Positions 14,901 through 18,876 of a DNA stretch of 18,876 nucleotides are shown piece by piece. The position numbers were made by a program, and so were the translations under genes. The stretch spans positions 1-18,876 of the forward strand of contig JBGRQB010000073.1 in the NCBI GenBank assembly GCA_041725875.1, written 5' to 3'. This stretch comes from JBGRQB01 sp041725875. Its GTDB lineage: Bacteria; Bacteroidota; Ignavibacteria; Ignavibacteriales; Melioribacteraceae. A model generated the notes under the pieces. That model saw only the letters and a list, made by a program, of their open reading frames with translations. It did no database searches and was not told the DNA's origin. Each line of letters begins with the position of its first letter. Within the stretch, counting starts at the first letter, position 1.

Positions 14901-17297
14901 GATAAAATTATCTTCCATACAATTATAAAGTGCGGCGGTGCCGTTAAAAAGTTCACCAATAAGAGCTGTAAGAGAATTTATATTTTCTACGGAATCGTAG
15001 CTGAAGTTTACAAAGGTTTCGTTAATGCGTGAAAGTCTGTTTTGAAGCGATTTAAGAACACTGATATTTTGAAAATTTTCCAGATAATAAACTTCATCTT
15101 CGAGTTTAATTTCCCTTATACTTTTAACAACAGGAACAGCTTTGCCTGATTTTGTTATAATCTCGGAATCGATGTTGTCAACTCCGTTATTTATAACATT
15201 AAACCGGAAATTTTCATCTACATCATGACAAATCTTTGTAAGTTTTTCTCCAACAATTTCTGTAATTTCATAACCGCTTACTTCACTGAAAAAATCATTT
15301 ACATCCTGAATAACAAGATCTTTATCAAATACTATTGTACCGCCGGGAAGATTTTTGTAAAGAGTTTTCCATCTGTTCTCACTCTCAATTATTTCTCCTC
15401 TGGAGATAAACTGAGAAATTGTTGATTCAAGCTGAAGCGTAATATTGTTTATCGCCTTAACAAGATTTTCCGAAAGTTTTTTTCTTTTTTCGGCAATTAC
15501 AAAAAGAACCGCAATAAGCTTTCCTTTGTAAAAAATCGGGAACAGCGAACAGGTTGCACCGCTGGTATCGAAATCAAAAATTTTACCAAGTTCGGAACCT
15601 TTAATATTATAGACAGGAGATTTTTTATTGCCGAGCAACTCTTTAATTTTCCCGAGACAAAGATCTTTATCTTTTACAGATATTTTTCCTTCGGGAAAGC
15701 AGCGTGAGTTAAGTATTTTTATTTCGCTTTCAACTTCAACCAGACAAACATCAAGCGAATCGCCAATGTGCGAAATACCGTTTAGTGTTCTTGTTATTGC
15801 TCCAAGCAATGACTCACTGGAAATTAATTCATTGGCAATTTCATTTTGTATCTGAATTATTTTTTCAACTTTTTTTCTGTTGGTTACTTCCTGACTTAAA
15901 GATTCAATTGTTTTTATAAGCTCGGAAGCACGTTCTTCAACAAGATCTTCAAGGTGATTTCTATATTTTTTTAATTCTTCTTCGGCATTAATTCGTTCGG
16001 TTATATCTCTGCCCCAGGTAATGAGTGTCTTTGGTTCTTTATTGTGCCCGAACTGCGGAATTCGTAAAACATCATATATTTTTTCTCGTCCGCCCTCCAG
16101 ATAAAACGCTTCTTCGGTCTGATGCAGTTTCCCTGAATCCCAGGTTTCTTTATCATACTCAAGCTGATTTTTATAAACACGTTTTAATTGTTTACTCTCG
16201 GAAGAGAGCTGTTTATCAGTCTTGCCGCTATAATTTACCCCTTGTAATCCCATAAGTGAAAGCTTTGCGCTGTTTGCCAGAATCCATTTACCGTCGGGCT
16301 CTTTTATACAAATAGGATCGGGAGTTGCATTTATTATTTCAAACAGATTTTCTTCACTTTCGGCAAGAGCTTTATCAATTTTGTTTCGTTCGGTAATATC
16401 CTGTACAAACGCAAAGCAATAGATTTCGCTGTTTATCTTAAAACGGGAAGCATTAACCATTGCTTCAATTTCGGAACCATCTTTTTTGAGGCAGACAGAT
16501 TCATAACTGTCGAGAGTTTTCTCCCCTTTGGATCTTTTACTCATTATCCGCCCGACCATCTCTCGGCAATCTTCGGCAACAAGCTCGAGTACCGGTTTGC
16601 CGGTCAGTTCAGCAACTGTATATCCAAAGAGTCGGGCATAACTTGTGTTAACCTGCACAAATTTGTTTTTCTTGTAAATTGCAATTGCCTGACCCGATTT
16701 ATTAAATATATGGTTAAACTTCAGGTTATCGAGCAGAAGAATATCATTTTTATTTCTGAGTTCAATCAGGTTGGAGACAAATGCCCCTATCTTTTCGAGT
16801 GTTTCTTTTTTATCAATTAAATCTTCCTCTCTGCAGAAAAAAGTAATGCTTCCAAATCTTCTTTCTTCATTTGTAAGATTAAGAAGATATATCTTTTTAA
16901 TTCCAATAATTTCTGCTACCTGCTCGCCAATATTTCTTGCAATTTTACCTTTGCAGAGAGAATAGAAATCTCCGTTAAAACGAACAAGTTTACCTTTTAT
17001 AAAATCTTCGCCAAGTTCACAACTGTCGAATTCTTTAAATCTCAGTCCGCCCGGATCTCTTCCCAGAACAGGAAGAACTGTTTTGGAATAGTCATCGTAC
17101 CCGCTCATATACTTTATTACAACGTGTCCGGTATGCTGAAATTCATTAATTGAGAATATAGTCTCAGGACATACAAGAGAAACCACTTCACCGATTTCTT
17201 TGTACAAACTGGAAGAATTAGAATCGTGACGAATCAGCTTTTGAAGTCTGCATACAATATCAGGATTGATTGTTGTCTCATCTTGGACAGGGTGCAT
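11943..17297 (-). CDS. Large soluble hybrid histidine kinase (6 PAS, up to 3 GAF, HisKA, HATPase, REC)
   Basis: This 1784-residue cytoplasmic sensor kinase has no membrane segment. Approximate domains in order: GAF-like 15-190; PAS1 196-305 and PAS2 312-435, each closing with DITER; coiled coil 436-480; GAF 482-632; PAS3 640-750; GAF 758-902; coiled coil 903-955; PAS4 956-1062; PAS5 1072-1185; PAS6 1197-1312. Then come HisKA with His1345 (TNISHELRTP), the ATPase with Asn1463, G1 from Asp1490 (DTGIG) and G2 KGTGLGL from Lys1518, and a receiver with Asp1588-1590, phospho-acceptor Asp1632 (LLDILMPDKDG) and Lys1682. A helical tail (1720-1784) follows and lacks an HPt-type histidine. The start has GGAG eight nt upstream. 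Ligands cannot be predicted; no heme- or flavin-binding residue was obvious. Its stop overlaps the next kinase. Confidence 0.95.
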   Translation of the reverse strand: MHPVQDETTINPDIVCRLQKLIRHDSNSSSLYKEIGEVVSLVCPETIFSINEFQHTGHVVIKYMSGYDDYSKTVLPVLGRDPGGLRFKEFDSCELGEDFIKGKLVRFNGDFYSLCKGKIARNIGEQVAEIIGIKKIYLLNLTNEERRFGSITFFCREEDLIDKKETLEKIGAFVSNLIELRNKNDILLLDNLKFNHIFNKSGQAIAIYKKNKFVQVNTSYARLFGYTVAELTGKPVLELVAEDCREMVGRIMSKRSKGEKTLDSYESVCLKKDGSEIEAMVNASRFKINSEIYCFAFVQDITERNKIDKALAESEENLFEIINATPDPICIKEPDGKWILANSAKLSLMGLQGVNYSGKTDKQLSSESKQLKRVYKNQLEYDKETWDSGKLHQTEEAFYLEGGREKIYDVLRIPQFGHNKEPKTLITWGRDITERINAEEELKKYRNHLEDLVEERASELIKTIESLSQEVTNRKKVEKIIQIQNEIANELISSESLLGAITRTLNGISHIGDSLDVCLVEVESEIKILNSRCFPEGKISVKDKDLCLGKIKELLGNKKSPVYNIKGSELGKIFDFDTSGATCSLFPIFYKGKLIAVLFVIAEKRKKLSENLVKAINNITLQLESTISQFISRGEIIESENRWKTLYKNLPGGTIVFDKDLVIQDVNDFFSEVSGYEITEIVGEKLTKICHDVDENFRFNVINNGVDNIDSEIITKSGKAVPVVKSIREIKLEDEVYYLENFQNISVLKSLQNRLSRINETFVNFSYDSVENINSLTALIGELFNGTAALYNCMEDNFISAIGTWNIPEDYLAVDEAEGHICYDVITEKKDVCLIRNLEKTKYYKTDESVKKYGLKTYFGKTVYRNKEIVGTVCVVFQTDFIPTIDDIKIIGIIAGAIGAEEERRQINEELAEYRVKLEEKVRERTKEITSAQKRIKTEIKKNKETSALLKETEKEYQRLFENSHDAQILIRFETREIIKVNNTACKLFNFKKDNADNLTLRDIFGPKSEALFYDQTYKQSGNKVNFEVNSNDEFFVDINASIIESSEKVILVSCRDITETKLAQKQLFESRRRYEELVQNANDIIIRFDKMGRIVYINPITEKNLGYSQKELLGENVLNFIDPDHRQISGKFYLNQHKKRIPNTYYELPILKKDGSVVWLGQNVQLIFENNNVTGFQAVARNITKRKNAEFAMAESEKRFRTIAESINTVAIYGIGIDKKIIFWNSACENLYGYSGGEALGEDITQLLYDKKSLPDFEKEFNAILENPEKQLESEKELIKKEGSRISVLSNRVLLKTSFGGTEIYYLDIDLTKRKETERQLQRAKKLAEDANKAKSSFLTNISHELRTPLNGILGYAQSLKDDPELNLSQFEAVEIIEKSGNHLLALIEDILDLSKIETKKLKLSLNEFNFINFIQGIAGAMKIVAENKGLAFDFIMTGTIPEKVEADEKYLGQVLYNLLGNAVKFTKTGSVKFKVESTDKKLKFTIIDTGIGIPEKQMDEIFSPFIQGVVGTMKNKGTGLGLTISKRLVRMMGGNLRVNSSVGKGSEFYFEIKVQGSDKSFFDITPDRKKITGYDSENKISVLIVDDDYNNRAMLRKLLSPLGFITAEAENGTETIKMYNARNYDLILLDILMPDKDGFEVTKEIMDANPEAKIIIISASSSEKSKEKAMLSGCSGFLSKPIKFDLLFDAIEENMNLTWIREGAANKGIEKQKFEMEIPDQETLTEISEFAKNGEITRLNNMLTKIKNENKYPEFVSQVLIYIKEFQINEIINFVKSFIEEK

Positions 17298-17364
17298 AAA
17301 ATCTCCGCATGATAAAATGACCGCTTAAGAAAATAAGACAATAATCCATAAATTACAATTACTC

Positions 17365-17401
17365 AAAGAGTGTATTTTGCACAAAACAAAACACACTCTT
17401 T
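17365..17401 (-). terminator. Hairpin terminator after leuD
   Basis: AAAGAGTGT (17365-17373) pairs exactly with ACACTCTTT (17393-17401). After one A-C mismatch the stem continues as TTTTG/CAAAA, giving about 15 positions around a 7-nt loop. It lies 25 nt past the leuD stop. The T-run on the minus strand is short (TTTG), so termination may be partial. The 67 nt below it must hold any promoter of the kinase unit. Confidence 0.65.
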
Positions 17402-17425
17402 TATATTAACCGGTGATGAAAAAAA

Positions 17426-17983
17426 TCAGATCATTTTCAGTTTTTTTGCATAGTTGAAAAGTCCGCCTGCTTCAACAACAGGCAATATATCTCCGGGGGG
17501 AATCAGTTTGTAAATCTCTTCATTTGCAAAATTGTACAAAATGTAATCTTCGAGGCCGATTATTACTTCATCTCCGGTATTTAGTTGTTTATTCAGTTCT
17601 TCAGAAGCTTCAACAGGGATTATAAATCCGCCGTCAACAGCATTTCTGTAAAAAATTCGGGCAAAAGATTCAGCTATCACAATTTTAACACCTGCTGTCT
17701 GCAGAGCAAGCGGAGCGTGTTCTCTGGAGGAACCGCATCCAAAGTTTTTTCCCGCAATAATTATTGTGAATTCCGACTGAAACTCTCCTTCCTGCACAAA
17801 AGGGATATCACCCGACGGCAATCCGCTCTCTGCAGCAGGAACCGAAGAGAGCGCATATTTACCGTACATCCTTCTTTCTTTATCATCATTTATGTTATAT
17901 ACCAGATGTTGAGCCGGTATAATCTGATCTGTATCAACATTATCTCCCAATACAAACACTTTCCCTTTTACAGTTGTATTCAT
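17426..17983 (-). CDS. leuD: 3-isopropylmalate dehydratase, small subunit
   Basis: With LeuC this subunit isomerises 2-isopropylmalate to 3-isopropylmalate in leucine synthesis. The 185 residues form the swivel domain. Visible marks are DNVDTDQIIPAQHL (14-27), the loop NFGCGSSREHAPLAL (80-94) that contacts substrate, and SFARIFYRNAVDGG (106-119). The short form without a long C-terminal extension fits the HacA/archaeal-type small subunits rather than the ~200-residue E. coli type. The ATG overlaps the leuC stop as ATGA behind a strong GGGGAGGAG site, so the two subunits are translationally coupled. Homoaconitase small subunits are very similar, so assignment to leucine synthesis is inference. 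Confidence 0.9.
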   Translation of the reverse strand: MNTTVKGKVFVLGDNVDTDQIIPAQHLVYNINDDKERRMYGKYALSSVPAAESGLPSGDIPFVQEGEFQSEFTIIIAGKNFGCGSSREHAPLALQTAGVKIVIAESFARIFYRNAVDGGFIIPVEASEELNKQLNTGDEVIIGLEDYILYNFANEEIYKLIPPGDILPVVEAGGLFNYAKKLKMI

Positions 17984-18876
17984 TTCTCCTCCCCTGAAAT
18001 TTCACGCGGATCTGTAATTTTTCCGGTAACTGCCGAAGCAGCTGCTGTTAATGGCGAAACAAGGTAAACATCTGCGAGTCTGCTCCCCATTCTTCCCGGA
18101 TAATTTCTGTTTGTGGTTGAAACAACAATATCTTTATCAACGGAACGCCCGACAGTATCTGCGGGTCCGCCCAGACAAGCACCACAAGAAGGTTTTTCAA
18201 CAATACAGCCCGCTTCTGTAAAAATCTCCTGCAAAGTTTTATCTTTATATCTTATTAAACCCAGCTCCTCTGCAACATTTGTTGTAGAAGGAATTATATA
18301 GGTCGGAACGCAAACTTTATTTCCGAATAAAACTTTTGCAGCAAATTCATAATCAGTTATTTTTCCTCCGGTGCAGGAACCGATGTATGCTTTGGTAATT
18401 TCTGTTTCTTTAAAGTTGGAGACAAAATCACGGTTATCGGGACTGTGAGGTTTAGCAAGCACAGGTTCAAGTTCTTCTACATTTACAGAAATTACTCTTT
18501 CATAATTTGCATCAGGATCACTCTCTATTTTTTCAAGATCATCTCTTCCCAGATATTTTTCAGTAACATTATCAACAGCAATAATTCCGTTCATTGCACC
18601 TGCTTCAATAGCCATATTGGTAAGAGTCATCCTTTCATTCATACTCATAGATGCAACAGCTTCTCCTGTAAACTCAAGCGCCATATAAGTTGCACCGGCA
18701 GTGCCTGTTTCTCCAATTACATAAAGCACAAGATCTTTTGCCGTGAGATACTCAGGCATTTTTCCGTTTAATTCTACCTTTATGGTTTTAGGAACCTTTT
18801 CCCATATTTTTCCCGTTCCGAGAATAAATGCAGCATCTGTGTTGCCAACTCCTGTGGCAAACATCCCGAAAGCCCC
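17980..18876 (-). CDS. leuC: 3-isopropylmalate dehydratase, large subunit (5' end beyond window)
   Basis: The 298 codons before the stop are visible; the reading frame is open at the window edge, encoding GAFGMFATGVGNTD from the first base. Compared with the usual ~420 residues, about 120 N-terminal residues are missing. This is the [4Fe-4S] catalytic subunit of the aconitase superfamily. The three cluster cysteines are present, numbering from Met at 18864: Cys164 in YIGSCTGG, and Cys227 and Cys230 in PSCGACLGG. A substrate-binding STTNRNYPGRMGS stretch follows. The GxGNTDAAFILGTGKIW pattern matches the HacA/archaeal-type LeuC group, which includes homoaconitases and some methylmalate dehydratases, so substrate cannot be fixed without the rest of the leu locus. 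Confidence 0.9.
   Translation of the reverse strand, partial: GAFGMFATGVGNTDAAFILGTGKIWEKVPKTIKVELNGKMPEYLTAKDLVLYVIGETGTAGATYMALEFTGEAVASMSMNERMTLTNMAIEAGAMNGIIAVDNVTEKYLGRDDLEKIESDPDANYERVISVNVEELEPVLAKPHSPDNRDFVSNFKETEITKAYIGSCTGGKITDYEFAAKVLFGNKVCVPTYIIPSTTNVAEELGLIRYKDKTLQEIFTEAGCIVEKPSCGACLGGPADTVGRSVDKDIVVSTTNRNYPGRMGSRLADVYLVSPLTAAASAVTGKITDPREISGEEK

Noticed and set aside
17329..17358. Possible Bacteroidota-type promoter for the kinase unit (TTG, 20-nt gap, TATTTTC on the minus strand)
   Set aside because: The spacing is right but the -7 element matches only part of TAnnTTTG in very AT-rich DNA, so it is not listed as a feature.
17585..18067. 160-codon plus-strand open frame
   Set aside because: Antisense across the leuC/leuD junction, both of which have strong family motifs.
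1..18876. CRISPR arrays, tRNA or rRNA genes, insertion sequences, phage or toxin-antitoxin genes
   Set aside because: No regularly spaced repeats, no cloverleaf or rRNA-like stretches, and no transposase, integrase, phage or toxin-antitoxin motifs were found on either strand.

Overview
The window looks like chromosome from a low-GC, Gram-negative bacterium, most likely of the Bacteroidota/Ignavibacteriota (FCB) kind. The reasons are three N-terminal lipoprotein signals, an RND tripartite efflux operon with a lipid-anchored outer-membrane channel, very large soluble PAS/GAF hybrid histidine kinases, often weak ribosome-binding sites, and GC-richer 'GTCATTTCG...' palindromic spacer repeats. This placement is inference; there is no rRNA or other marker here. 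Every gene I can support lies on the minus strand, so transcription runs from high to low coordinates.

In transcription order: (1) 18876-17426, leuC (5' end outside the window) and leuD, overlapping by ATGA and followed by a hairpin at 17365-17401. (2) 17297-8278, a probable four-gene unit: a 1784-residue PAS/GAF hybrid histidine kinase, a receiver-histidine kinase overlapping it by ATGA, an NrnA-type DHH phosphoesterase and an M17 leucyl aminopeptidase, closed by a hairpin at 8227-8269. (3) 8226-7551, a gene-free spacer of nested palindromic repeats. (4) 7550-616, an AraC-family regulator followed by an efflux operon: membrane-fusion lipoprotein, RND pump, a 108-residue small protein and an outer-membrane factor, closed by a terminator at 544-582. 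(5) 543-236, a spacer with a perfect 24-bp palindrome. (6) 235-1, the start of a small lipoprotein gene.

Two observations stand out. First, the small ORF between the pump and the channel is a chimera. Its first ~53 codons align without gaps to the start of the downstream channel gene, and its last ~30 residues match the C-terminus of the upstream RND pump. Its flanks copy the RND-stop/next-start junction. The simplest reading is a scar left when two tandem efflux operons collapsed into one, leaving an open membrane microprotein whose lipobox cysteine codon (TGT) has become serine (TCT). Second, a 15-bp direct repeat (TTTTTTACCATTTTC on the coding strand, 33 bp start to start) lies between the araC gene and the efflux operon. 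Its 8-bp core recurs about 40 bp upstream of araC itself, so it is a candidate operator for efflux control and autoregulation.

The kinase pair (HK-REC, then REC-HK, translationally coupled) has no DNA-binding output and no recognisable HPt domain, so its partners must lie elsewhere. I see no CRISPR array, tRNA, rRNA, insertion sequence or phage gene.
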